From Pseudomonas fluvialis (lineage in GTDB: Bacteria > Pseudomonadota > Gammaproteobacteria > Pseudomonadales > Pseudomonadaceae), in the NCBI RefSeq assembly GCF_002234375.1, contig NZ_NMQV01000003.1:124001-188000 (forward strand): a stretch of DNA of 64,000 bases. Reading direction: 5' to 3'. Each line of letters begins with the position of its first letter. Within the stretch, counting starts at the first letter, position 1. Shown here piece after piece: positions 8,913 through 17,112 of this stretch. The notes under the pieces were generated by a model. That model made no database searches, had not been told where the DNA came from, and was given only the letters and a program-made list of their open reading frames with translations. A program made the position numbers and the translations under genes.

Positions 8913-9758
8913 GTGTCCAGTGATTATGCAATCTATCGGCAACTGGTGTCGCAGCTGTTGGCCGGCGAAGAGCAGTTACCCAGCCTGCCGAGTATTACCC
9001 TGGAGATTCGCCGCGCGCTGAGCCAGGGGCAAGCCAGCCTGGCCGAGCTGGCGCGGCTGATCAGTCGCGATCCGGCGTTGACGGCACTGCTGATCAAGTA
9101 CGCCAGCAATCCGCTGCAGCGCTTGCGCCGGCCGGCTCGCAACCTGGTCGAGGCGCTGAACACCCTGGGTTTGCCGCAGGTCGACAGCATTACCATGCTG
9201 CACAGCGTGCGCAGCCTGTTCACCCTGCACAGTGCCGGGCACAAGAAGGTGTTCCTGCAGGTGTGGGAGCGCCTGCTCTTGCAGACCAGCCTGTGCTGTT
9301 TTCTGGCCCGGCGTCTGGTGGTGTTGCCGGTGGAACAGGCCATGCTGGTCAGCCTGCTCAGCGAGATTGGCAGCCTGGCGGTGCTTTCGGCCTTTCGCCA
9401 GAGCATGGGCGAAGCGGAGCAGGGTATCTACCAGCGGCTGTGCGATGAGTATCGCGGTGGCCTGGGGGTGATCATGCTGCGCAAGTGGGGGGTCGCGGAT
9501 GAGTACGTCGAGGTCATCCGTCATGCCGGCGACTGGCAGCATGGCGACGCGCTGCCGCTGGGCCTGCTGGATGTGCTCAACCTGGCGCGTTGGCATACGC
9601 TGCGCGCGCAGGGCGAAGCGGCGTTGCCCGCACTGCAAAGCCTGGCCGCCTATGCCAAACTGCCGGCAGCACTGGATTTCATGGATGAGCGCGGCCAGCT
9701 GAACCTGGTCTCCGCGCATGCCGAGGAGATCCAGGCGATTCTCGATAGCCTGCGTTAG
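8913..9758 (+). CDS. HDOD-domain signalling protein
   Basis: A protein of about 281 aa built on an HDOD domain (about residues 20-215), a non-catalytic relative of HD phosphohydrolases found in bacterial signalling. Characteristic text includes LPSLPSITLEIRRAL near the N terminus and RDPALTALLIKYASNP. The canonical HD metal pair is not seen, as expected. GTG at 8913 is preferred over GTG at 8895 or 8910 because GGGAG at 8901-8905 is 7 nt upstream. It converges on dbpA with only 4 bp between the stops. The signal and partner are unknown. Confidence 0.8.
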   Translation: MSSDYAIYRQLVSQLLAGEEQLPSLPSITLEIRRALSQGQASLAELARLISRDPALTALLIKYASNPLQRLRRPARNLVEALNTLGLPQVDSITMLHSVRSLFTLHSAGHKKVFLQVWERLLLQTSLCCFLARRLVVLPVEQAMLVSLLSEIGSLAVLSAFRQSMGEAEQGIYQRLCDEYRGGLGVIMLRKWGVADEYVEVIRHAGDWQHGDALPLGLLDVLNLARWHTLRAQGEAALPALQSLAAYAKLPAALDFMDERGQLNLVSAHAEEIQAILDSLR

Positions 9759-9762
9759 CGGC

Positions 9763-11136
9763 TTAGAGCTGGCGTACGCGCAGGCTGCGGCCCTTGATGC
9801 GCCCGTTGCTCAGCTGCTCCAGCGCCTGGCGGGCCAGCGCGCGTTCCACGGCGACCAGTGCCTGGTGGTCGAACAGGCTGATCTTGCCGATCTTGTCGGC
9901 GGCGATTGCGCCGTTGCCGGTCAGCGCGCCGAGGATGTCGCCGGGACGCAGCTTGTCCTTGCGTCCGGCGGCGATACACAGGGTGTGCATGGGCGGCAGC
10001 AGCGGCTCCAGGCTGGTTTTCAGGCCGGCCAGCGGGAACCAGGCGGCGGCCTGGCCTTGCAGTGCCTCGATGGCCTGCACGCGACGCGCTTCGGCGGGGG
10101 CTACCAGACTCACCGCCAGCCCCGTTTCGCCGGCCCGCCCGGTACGTCCGATACGGTGTACATGCACTTCCGGGTCGCGGGCCAGTTCGACATTCAGCAC
10201 CAGTTGCAGGCCTTCGATGTCCAGGCCGCGCGCCGCCACATCGGTGGCTACCAGAACGCTCAGGCTGCGGTTGGCAAACAGTGCCAGTACCTGGTCGCGT
10301 TCGCGCTGTTCGAGGTCGCCATGCAGGGCGGCGGCGGAGATTTTTGCGGCTTCCAGGTGGGCCACCAGCTCGTCGCATTGCAGGCGGGTGGCACAGAAGG
10401 CCACCGCGGGTTGCCGGCGGAAATGCCGCAGCAGGTGCAGTACGGCGTCGTAGCGCTGTTCGGCCTGGATCTCGTAGAAACGTTGCTCGATCTGCGTATT
10501 GTCGTGCTGAGCCTGTACTTCGACACGCGCCGGGTCGCGCAGGAAGCGGGCCGCCAGTTGCTCGATGGCTGGCGGGTAGGTGGCCGAGAACAGCAGGGTC
10601 TGGCGGCGCGTCGGGGTTTGCGCGATGACCTCGGCAATGCTGTCGATGAAACCCATGTCGAGCATGCGGTCGGCTTCGTCAAGCACCAGGGTATTCAGCC
10701 CGGAGAGGCTCAGCGTGCCCTTGCGCAGGTGTTCCTGGATACGCCCTGGCGTGCCGACGATGATGTGTGCGCCATGCTCCAGTGAACCGATCTGTGGGCC
10801 GAAGGGGACGCCACCACACAGGGTCAGCACCTTTATATTCTCGGCGGCGCGCGCCAGGCGGCGGATTTCCTTGGCCACCTGATCGGCCAGTTCGCGAGTC
10901 GGGCAGAGTACCAGCGCCTGGCAGCCAAAGTAGCGCGGGTTGATCGGCTGCAGCAGGCCGAGGGCGAAGGCGGCGGTTTTCCCGCTGCCGGTCTTGGCCT
11001 GGGCGATCAGGTCGCGCCCCTTGAGGATCAGCGGCAGGCTGGCGGCCTGGATCTCGGTCATCTGCTGGTAGCCCAGGCTGGACAGGTTGGCCAGCATGGC
11101 CGGGCTCAGGGACAGGGAAGAAAAGGCGAGGGTCAC
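9763..11136 (-). CDS. dbpA: ATP-dependent RNA helicase DbpA
   Basis: A DEAD-box helicase of 457 aa that acts on 23S rRNA during late 50S assembly. The Walker A motif AKTGSGKT, the DEAD box (VLDEADRMLDMGF), SAT (FSATYPPAI) and the arginine-finger motif HRIGRTGRAG are intact. The last 75 residues (from CIAAGRKDKLRPGDI) form the DbpA C-terminal RNA-binding domain that recognises hairpin 92 of 23S rRNA, which separates it from other DEAD-box proteins. It is transcribed divergently from the HD-GYP gene. Confidence 0.95.
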   Translation of the reverse strand: MTLAFSSLSLSPAMLANLSSLGYQQMTEIQAASLPLILKGRDLIAQAKTGSGKTAAFALGLLQPINPRYFGCQALVLCPTRELADQVAKEIRRLARAAENIKVLTLCGGVPFGPQIGSLEHGAHIIVGTPGRIQEHLRKGTLSLSGLNTLVLDEADRMLDMGFIDSIAEVIAQTPTRRQTLLFSATYPPAIEQLAARFLRDPARVEVQAQHDNTQIEQRFYEIQAEQRYDAVLHLLRHFRRQPAVAFCATRLQCDELVAHLEAAKISAAALHGDLEQRERDQVLALFANRSLSVLVATDVAARGLDIEGLQLVLNVELARDPEVHVHRIGRTGRAGETGLAVSLVAPAEARRVQAIEALQGQAAAWFPLAGLKTSLEPLLPPMHTLCIAAGRKDKLRPGDILGALTGNGAIAADKIGKISLFDHQALVAVERALARQALEQLSNGRIKGRSLRVRQL

Positions 11137-11353
11137 GATGCAGCCTGCAGAATAAGGAGGCGCTAGTGTAACAGCTGGCGACCAGCCTGCTTGAGCCGGC
11201 GATCACCGGCACTGGGCGACCATTTGCCAGCGGCGGCCAGCGCAGGGCGCTGGTATCATGCATCGGATAAGGGGTGGGAGTATGTCTGTACCCCTGTACC
11301 GGGCGGCTGTTCTGCCGGTCTGGTGACAAGGCGATATCCTGGCAGGTGGCTTG

Positions 11354-12589
11354 ATGCTGAAGCGAATTGCGGTAGCCGATGTGCGTGTCGGCATGTACAT
11401 CCAGGAGTTCTGCGGGTCATGGATGGACCATCCGTTCTGGAGGAGCAAGTTCGTGCTGTCCAGCCAGGCGGACCTGCGGCGGATTCGCGAGAGCAGTATT
11501 GGCGAGCTGTGGATCGATACCAGCAAGGGCCTGGATGTCGCCGCGGGTGTGCAGGCGCAGACGGCTGAGGAGGCCGCTGCCGAGGTCGAGCAGCGGCTGC
11601 TGGCTGCCGCGCAGGATACTCCGCCACCGCGCGCCAGCATGGCCGAGGAAGCCCAGCGTGCGCTGAAGCTCTGCCAGCGCTCCAAGCAGGCGGTGATGGC
11701 CATGTTCAGCGATGCGCGCATGGGCCGGGCAATTGGCGTCGAACAGGCCGGCGAGCTGGTTGAGGAAATCACCGAATCGATCATCCGTCACCCCAATGCG
11801 CTGATCAGCCTGGCGCGCCTGAAAAATGCCGATGAATACACCTACATGCACTCGGTGGCGGTCTGTGCGCTGATGATTGCCCTGGCTCGCCAGTTGGGAC
11901 TGGAGGAGCGCCAGGTGCGTGAAGCCGGGCTGGCCGGGCTGCTCCACGACATCGGCAAGATGGCGGTGGACGATCAGATTCTCAACAAGCCTGGCAAGCT
12001 CACCGATGCCGAGTTCGTTGCGGTCAAGGCGCATCCCGAGGCAGGCAGTCGCATTCTCCTGGAGAGCAAACAGGTCAGCGCGCTGGTGGTGGATGTCTGC
12101 CTGCACCACCATGAAAAAGTCGACGGTACGGGCTACCCGCATCGCCTGAATGGCGAGCAGATCAGCCTGTTCGCCAAGATGGGCGCCGTGTGCGATGTCT
12201 ACGATGCGATTACCTCGGATCGCCCCTACAAGAAAGGCTGGGACCCGGCGGAGTCGATCCGCAAGATGGCCGAATGGAGCAAGGGGCATTTCGACGAGGC
12301 GGTCTTCCAGGCCTTCGTCAAGTCGGTGGGCATCTACCCGGTGGGCGCGCTGGTACGTTTGCAGAGCGGGCGCCTGGCGGTGGTGGTGGAGCAGCACGAG
12401 AAGTCGCTGCTGACGCCCAAGGTCAAGGTGTTCTTTTCCGCCAAGTCACGCCTGCCGTTGCCGCAGGAAATCGTCGACCTGGCCAAATGGGCCGGCCAGG
12501 AGAAGATCATCGGACGCGAAGACCCACAGGAGTGGGGGTTCCGCAACCTCGACGAGTTGTGGAGCGGTTTGCCCGAGCCGCGTACCTGA
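11354..12589 (+). CDS. HD-GYP c-di-GMP phosphodiesterase with DUF3391
   Basis: A 411-aa soluble protein. An N-terminal DUF3391 region (about residues 1-120, starting LKRIAVADVRVGMYI) is followed by an HD-GYP domain. HDIGK (His198-Asp199), the HHHEKVDGTGYP block (GYP at 260-262) and DVYDAITSDRPYK are complete, so hydrolysis of c-di-GMP is likely. The ATG at 11354 is preferred over the adjacent TTG at 11351. DUF3391/HD-GYP proteins are widespread in pseudomonads. The 217-bp gap upstream separates it from divergent dbpA; I saw no specific site there. Confidence 0.9.
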   Translation: MLKRIAVADVRVGMYIQEFCGSWMDHPFWRSKFVLSSQADLRRIRESSIGELWIDTSKGLDVAAGVQAQTAEEAAAEVEQRLLAAAQDTPPPRASMAEEAQRALKLCQRSKQAVMAMFSDARMGRAIGVEQAGELVEEITESIIRHPNALISLARLKNADEYTYMHSVAVCALMIALARQLGLEERQVREAGLAGLLHDIGKMAVDDQILNKPGKLTDAEFVAVKAHPEAGSRILLESKQVSALVVDVCLHHHEKVDGTGYPHRLNGEQISLFAKMGAVCDVYDAITSDRPYKKGWDPAESIRKMAEWSKGHFDEAVFQAFVKSVGIYPVGALVRLQSGRLAVVVEQHEKSLLTPKVKVFFSAKSRLPLPQEIVDLAKWAGQEKIIGREDPQEWGFRNLDELWSGLPEPRT

Positions 12590-12698
12590 GCAGACGGCTG
12601 CGCGCTGCGGCACGTCTGGCAAAATGCGCGGGATGATTTGACCGCCGCGCGGCACTGCGGCACCGTGCGGCGATGTTTTCCACGCACCGCGCCCAGCC

Positions 12699-13379
12699 AT
12701 GCAGCACATTCTGATTGTCGAAGACGAAGCCGCGATTGCCGATACCCTGCTGTTTGCCCTGCAGGGTGAGGGCTTTCGCACCAGTTGGGTAAGCCTGGCG
12801 GGCGACGCACTGGCACTGCATGCGCGTGAGCCGGCCGACTTGTGGATTCTCGATGTCGGCTTGCCCGACATGAGCGGTTTCGAGGCGTGCAAGCAGTTGC
12901 GGCGCAGCAGCGAGGTGCCGGTGTTGTTCCTCACCGCGCGCAATAGCGAGATCGATCGCGTGGTCGGCCTGGAGATTGGTGCCGACGACTATGTCAGCAA
13001 GCCGTTCAGTCCGCGCGAGGTGGCGGCGCGGGTCAAGGCCATCCTCAAACGGGTACGCCCGGCTGTCGCGCAGCCAGCGGCCGCCGCACCCGAGGTCTTC
13101 CACTACGATGCATTGCGTCAGCAGATCAGCTATCACGGCCAGGTGCTGGCCCTGACTCGCCATGAATTGCGCCTGCTGCACTGCCTGTTGCAACAGCCGG
13201 AGCGGGTGTTCAGCCGCGAGCAGCTGCTGCAGGCCAGTGGCGTGAGTGCCGAAGCCGGCTATGAGCGAACCATCGACAGTCATATTCGCGCCTTGCGCAG
13301 CAAGCTGCGTCAGGTACGCGACAGCAGTGAGGCGATCCATACCCATCGTGGCCTGGGCTACAGCCTGAGGCTGCAATGA
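12699..13379 (+). CDS. creB: Response regulator CreB
   Basis: An OmpR-family regulator of 226 aa. The receiver domain has the acidic pair at VEDE, phosphoacceptor Asp52 (ILDVGLPDM) and Lys101 (YVSKPF). A winged-helix DNA-binding domain follows from about residue 130 (DALRQQISYHG to THRGLGYSLR). In Pseudomonas and Aeromonas, CreB/BlrA activates creD and, in some species, beta-lactamase genes by binding direct repeats. The stop overlaps the creC ATG as ATGA at 13376-13379. Confidence 0.93.
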   Translation: MQHILIVEDEAAIADTLLFALQGEGFRTSWVSLAGDALALHAREPADLWILDVGLPDMSGFEACKQLRRSSEVPVLFLTARNSEIDRVVGLEIGADDYVSKPFSPREVAARVKAILKRVRPAVAQPAAAAPEVFHYDALRQQISYHGQVLALTRHELRLLHCLLQQPERVFSREQLLQASGVSAEAGYERTIDSHIRALRSKLRQVRDSSEAIHTHRGLGYSLRLQ

Positions 13380-14824
13380 GCGGGCTGCGCCTGCCCGGCA
13401 TGCCGCTGGGGGTACGCATCTTTCTGGTGTACTTCTGTTTCGTCGGGCTGGCCGGCTGGTTCGTGCTGTCCACGGTGATGGAGGAAATTCGCCCCGGAGT
13501 CCGGCAAAGCACCGAGGAAACCCTGGTCGACACCGCCAACCTGCTGGCCGAACTGCTGCGCGACGACCTGCGTGACGGCCGCCTGCACGAGCGCGACTGG
13601 CAGGCCTTGTTCCAGGCCTATGGGCAGCGCCAGCCGCAGGCGCAGATCTGGGACATCGCCAAGAACAGTGTCAGCCACCGTATCTATGTCACCGATGCAC
13701 AGGGCCGCGTGCTGCTCGATTCCAGCGGTGTGGCGGTGGGCCAGGACTATTCACGCTGGAATGATGTCTACCTGACCCTGCGTGGCCAGTATGGCGCGCG
13801 CTCCAGTCGCGAGGTTGCCGATGACCCGCAATCCTCGGTGATGTATGTGGCAGCGCCGATCCGCGACGCCGGGCGGATCATTGGCGTGGTCTCGGTGAGC
13901 AAGCCCAGCCGTACCCTGCAACCCTACATCGAACGCTCGCAACGGCGCCTGGCCTGGTTTGCCGCAGGTTTCAGCCTGCTCGGCCTGCTCGTCGGTGCGG
14001 CGCTGTCCTGGTGGCTGAGTGCGGCGTTGCGCCGCCTGACCGGCTATGCCGTGGCGGTGGCCGCCGGCCAGCGTGCCAGCCTGCCGCAGGGGCGGGGTGG
14101 CGAACTGGGCCAGCTGGCCCGCGCCCTGGAGCAGATGCGCGCCGAGCTGGACGGCAAGGCCTACGTCGAGCACTACGTACATACCCTGACCCATGAACTG
14201 AAAAGCCCGCTGGCGGCGATTCGAGGTGCCGCCGAACTGCTCGAGGGCGAGATGCCGGCGGCGCAACGCCAGCGTTTCCTGGGCAATATCCAGCAGGAAA
14301 GCGCCCGTCTGCAGCAGCTGATCGAACGCCTGTTGGGGCTGGCCCTGGTGGAGCAGCAACAGAGCCTGCAGCAGGTTCAGCCGGTGGCGCTGCGGGCGCT
14401 GTGCGAGCAGCTCTGCCAGGGACAGGCCGCGCGCTTGCAGCGTGCCGGGCTGCACTGTACCTGGCAGATGGATGAGTCGCTGCAGGTGCTCGGCGAGCCC
14501 TTCCTGTTGCAGCAGGCGCTGGCCAACCTGCTGGACAACGCCATCGACTTCAGTCCGTCCGGCGCTACCCTGGAATGGCGTGCCGAGCGCCAGGGCGAAC
14601 AGCTGTGCGTGCGGCTGTTCAATCCTGGCCAGGCGATTCCCGAGTATGCCCTGGCACGCCTGACCGAGCGCTTCTACTCGCTGCCGCGGCCGGGCAGCGG
14701 GCGCAAGAGCACCGGCCTGGGCCTGAACTTCGTTGCCGAGGTCGCCGCGCTGCATGGTGGGCGCCTGGAGGTGGGTAACGTGGCCGGTGGCGTGCAGGCC
14801 TCTCTGTGGTTGCCGGCGGCCTGA
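13376..14824 (+). CDS. creC: Sensor histidine kinase CreC
   Basis: The inner-membrane kinase partner of CreB, 482 aa. The first membrane segment spans about residues 9-30, and a periplasmic sensor domain runs to about 185. A second segment (AWFAAGFSLLGLLVGAAL) and a HAMP-like linker follow. The HisKA motif has His273 (LTHELKSPL). The ATPase domain has its N box at LANLLDNAID and a G-box region GRKSTGLGLNFV. Start overlaps creB. CreBC has been linked to carbon status and, in P. aeruginosa, to the response to PBP4 inhibition; the direct ligand is not known. Confidence 0.93.
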   Translation: MSGLRLPGMPLGVRIFLVYFCFVGLAGWFVLSTVMEEIRPGVRQSTEETLVDTANLLAELLRDDLRDGRLHERDWQALFQAYGQRQPQAQIWDIAKNSVSHRIYVTDAQGRVLLDSSGVAVGQDYSRWNDVYLTLRGQYGARSSREVADDPQSSVMYVAAPIRDAGRIIGVVSVSKPSRTLQPYIERSQRRLAWFAAGFSLLGLLVGAALSWWLSAALRRLTGYAVAVAAGQRASLPQGRGGELGQLARALEQMRAELDGKAYVEHYVHTLTHELKSPLAAIRGAAELLEGEMPAAQRQRFLGNIQQESARLQQLIERLLGLALVEQQQSLQQVQPVALRALCEQLCQGQAARLQRAGLHCTWQMDESLQVLGEPFLLQQALANLLDNAIDFSPSGATLEWRAERQGEQLCVRLFNPGQAIPEYALARLTERFYSLPRPGSGRKSTGLGLNFVAEVAALHGGRLEVGNVAGGVQASLWLPAA

Positions 14825-14831
14825 GCCGGCC

Positions 14832-14880
14832 TGCACAGGTTCTACACACACTCTGCACCAGACCTGCATAAAACCTGCAT
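14832..14880 (+). promoter_or_regulatory. Putative CreB operator: five CTGCAY-like repeats every 11 bp
   Basis: Five 5-mers start at 14832 (TGCAC), 14843 (TACAC), 14854 (TGCAC), 14865 (TGCAT) and 14876 (TGCAT). Each is preceded by C and separated from the next by exactly 6 nt. The spacing equals that of the known Cre/Blr tag (TTCAC, six bases, TTCAC), with a changed half-site. A sixth TGCAC at 14889 is 2 nt out of phase. The array starts just after the creC stop and ends 56 bp before the creD ATG, as expected for the CreB-activated creD promoter. Confidence 0.72.
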
Positions 14881-14936
14881 CGGGCGCCTGCACGCTAGGC
14901 CTGTCTGCCCCTAGGGCCTTGTGCAGGAGTGCCGCG

Positions 14937-16268
14937 ATGAACCGAGAAATGACTGTGAAGCTGGGCCTGGTCGCCTTGCTGATGATGTTACTGATGATCC
15001 CGCTGCTGCTGATCGGCGGCCTGGTCGAGGAGCGCCAGGGACTGCGTGATCGGGTCCTGGAGGATATCGCCAACAGCGCCAGTCGCCAGCAGCAGGTGAT
15101 CGGCCCGTTGCTGGTGCTGCCCTATCGCAAGACCGTGCGCGAATGGAAAACCCACGCCAAGACCGGGCAGCGCTATGAGGAAAGCCATGTCCGCCAGGGA
15201 CGCCTGTATTTCCTTCCGGAACGCCTGCAGGTGACCAGCGAGGTGAGTAGTGAGCCACGCAGCCGGGGTATCTACCAGGCCCTGCTGTACCACAGCCGCA
15301 ACCAGTTCAGCGGGCATTTCCAGGTGCCGGCGAACTACGGGATTAGCGCCGACTGGGCCGACTATGTCTTCGATACGCCCTATCTGAGCGTGGGAATCAG
15401 CGATATCCGTGGCATTGAAAGCAGCCTGCAGCTGCGCTGGAACGAACAGACCCTGGCGTTTGCCCCGGGTTCGGGGGAGCTGTTGCTGGAGTCCGGTGTG
15501 CACGCCGATCTGCCATTGCCATCGACCGCCGGGCAACAGCTGGCGTTTACCTTCGACCTGGCCCTGCAGGGTACCCGGCAGCTCGCCCTGAGCCCCCTGG
15601 GGCGGGACAGTCAGTGGCAGATGCGAGCCGACTGGCCGCATCCGAGCTTCGTCGGCCAGTTCCTCCCGCAGCGTCGTGAAGTGACGGCAGAGGGCTTCAC
15701 GGCACACTGGCAGAGCAGTTTCTTTGCCACCAACTATGAGGAGCGCCTGCAGGCCTGCCTGGGGCACCGGCATTGCCTGAGCGACAGCGACAACCCCTTT
15801 GCGGTGAGCTTCATCAACCCGGTCGATCAGTACCTGAAGAGCGAGCGGGCGATCAAATACGCGCTGCTGTTTATCGCCCTGACCTTTGCCGGTTTCTTTC
15901 TTTTCGAGGTGCTCAAGCGCCTGGCGGTACACCCTATGCAATACGGCCTGGTCGGGCTGGCCCTGGCGCTGTTTTACCTGCTGCTGCTGTCGCTGGCCGA
16001 GCATGTGCCGTTTGCCCTGGCCTACCTGCTGGCGGCGGCAGCCTGCGTGTTGCTGCTGGGCATCTATCTCAGCGCGGTATTGCGCAGTGCCTGGCGGGGC
16101 GGTGCCTTTGCCCTGGCCCTGGGGCTGCTGTATGGCTTGCTGTATGTCCTGCTGGATGCCGAGGACTACGCCCTGCTGATGGGCTCGCTGCTGGTATTCG
16201 GCCTGCTGGCCGGGGTCATGCTGCTGACGCGCCGGCTGGACTGGTACAGCCTGGGCAGGGGGGCGTGA
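14937..16268 (+). CDS. creD: Cell envelope integrity protein CreD
   Basis: An inner-membrane protein of 443 aa and the main target of CreB. It has one N-terminal membrane helix (about residues 9-28, LVALLMMLLMIPLLLIGGL). A large periplasmic domain follows to about residue 300. The last part is a cluster of about five helices beginning at KYALLFIALTFAGFFLFEV. The frame is open back to 14733, but ATG 14937 has CAGGAG 8 nt upstream and starts at the family N terminus. CreD is linked to envelope homeostasis and beta-lactam response; its biochemical activity is unknown. Confidence 0.93.
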   Translation: MNREMTVKLGLVALLMMLLMIPLLLIGGLVEERQGLRDRVLEDIANSASRQQQVIGPLLVLPYRKTVREWKTHAKTGQRYEESHVRQGRLYFLPERLQVTSEVSSEPRSRGIYQALLYHSRNQFSGHFQVPANYGISADWADYVFDTPYLSVGISDIRGIESSLQLRWNEQTLAFAPGSGELLLESGVHADLPLPSTAGQQLAFTFDLALQGTRQLALSPLGRDSQWQMRADWPHPSFVGQFLPQRREVTAEGFTAHWQSSFFATNYEERLQACLGHRHCLSDSDNPFAVSFINPVDQYLKSERAIKYALLFIALTFAGFFLFEVLKRLAVHPMQYGLVGLALALFYLLLLSLAEHVPFALAYLLAAAACVLLLGIYLSAVLRSAWRGGAFALALGLLYGLLYVLLDAEDYALLMGSLLVFGLLAGVMLLTRRLDWYSLGRGA

Positions 16269-16270
16269 GC

Positions 16271-16591
16271 ATGCCTGCGTCTCCCGCGTGGTGGTTGCGC
16301 CTGGTGCGTCTGGGCGGCTGTTATCTGCTCGGCCTGATTGCCGTAGGGCTGCTGCTGGTGGCGTTGCTGATGACCGGGCAGTTCCGTGTGGTGGCGCTCT
16401 GGCAGGCCAGTGGCCTGCCCCTGGCGCTGCTTCTGGAGCGTCTGCCTGGCGAGTTCTGGCAGGCCCTGCTGGGCCTGCCGCTGCACAGCCAGCCCGTGGC
16501 CTTGCGTTCGTTGCTGCAGTTTCTGCTGGCCTACGCGCAGCTGGCCTGCCTGCCGGCAGGGCTGTGTTACTGGCTGTGGTATCGGCGATGA
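16271..16591 (+). CDS. Small two-helix membrane protein downstream of creD
   Basis: A 106-aa protein starting 2 bp after the creD stop, with a G-rich stretch (16258-16264) as a possible ribosome-binding site. It has a long hydrophobic segment at about residues 13-36 and a second near 85-103, joined by a segment with a LERLPGEF motif. The spacing implies co-transcription with creD under CreB control. I recognise no family. It may be a CreD accessory protein, which is inference from position only. Confidence 0.7.
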   Translation: MPASPAWWLRLVRLGGCYLLGLIAVGLLLVALLMTGQFRVVALWQASGLPLALLLERLPGEFWQALLGLPLHSQPVALRSLLQFLLAYAQLACLPAGLCYWLWYRR

Positions 16592-16835
16592 GTGGCCTGC
16601 GCGAAGAGCGCCGGCAGGGTCGCCGCCTGGCCTGCTGGCTGGTCAGCCACTGGCGGGTTGCGACCAAAGGAGGGGCATGCCGTTGCGAACCGTGCGCCAG
16701 GCCTCTAGCGCGGGCCTGGGCGTCGCTTGATGGGCGGCCGCCAGGGAAATCCTGCGACGAAAGTCTGACTGGTTGAATTGCCGGCGGCTGCTAACTTGAG
16801 CTCTGTATAACAAAAACAACACGCGGAGGTCCCTC

Positions 16836-17102
16836 ATGTCCTTGTCAAAAGAACAGGCAGCAACTGCCTACTGGAAAGAAAACCTACGGCTCATGCTGGG
16901 GCTGCTGGCGGTGTGGTTCGCGGTGTCGTTCGGCGCCGGCATCCTGTTCGTCGAGCAGCTCAACGCTATTCAGTTCTTCGGCTTCCCCCTGGGCTTCTGG
17001 TTTGCCCAGCAGGGTTCCATCTACGTGTTCGTGCTGATGATCTTCTTCTACGTGTGGAAGATGAATCAGCTCGATCGCAAATACGATCTGCACGAAGAGT
17101 GA
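16836..17102 (+). CDS. DUF4212 protein, small subunit of sodium:solute symporter
   Basis: An 88-aa membrane protein with two helices (about residues 20-40 and 50-72). It has the DUF4212 hallmarks YWKENLRLM near the N terminus, LGFWFAQQGSIYVFV, and a C-terminal KMNQLDRKYD. GGAGG at 16826-16830 precedes the ATG. Proteins of this family are encoded just before large symporters of the acetate/pyruvate-like branch, as here with a 10-bp gap. A TATAAC (16806-16811) could be the -10 of a shared promoter, without a clear -35. The 244 bp between 16592 and 16835 otherwise hold only a doubtful short ORF. Confidence 0.88.
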   Translation: MSLSKEQAATAYWKENLRLMLGLLAVWFAVSFGAGILFVEQLNAIQFFGFPLGFWFAQQGSIYVFVLMIFFYVWKMNQLDRKYDLHEE

Positions 17103-17112
17103 GTCGACGAGC

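Noticed and set aside
16588..16776. Short ORF (about 62 aa) whose ATG overlaps the stop of the creD-linked membrane protein gene
   Set aside because: The composition is Arg/Cys-rich, no family is recognisable and no convincing ribosome-binding site is seen; the ATGA overlap alone is not enough.
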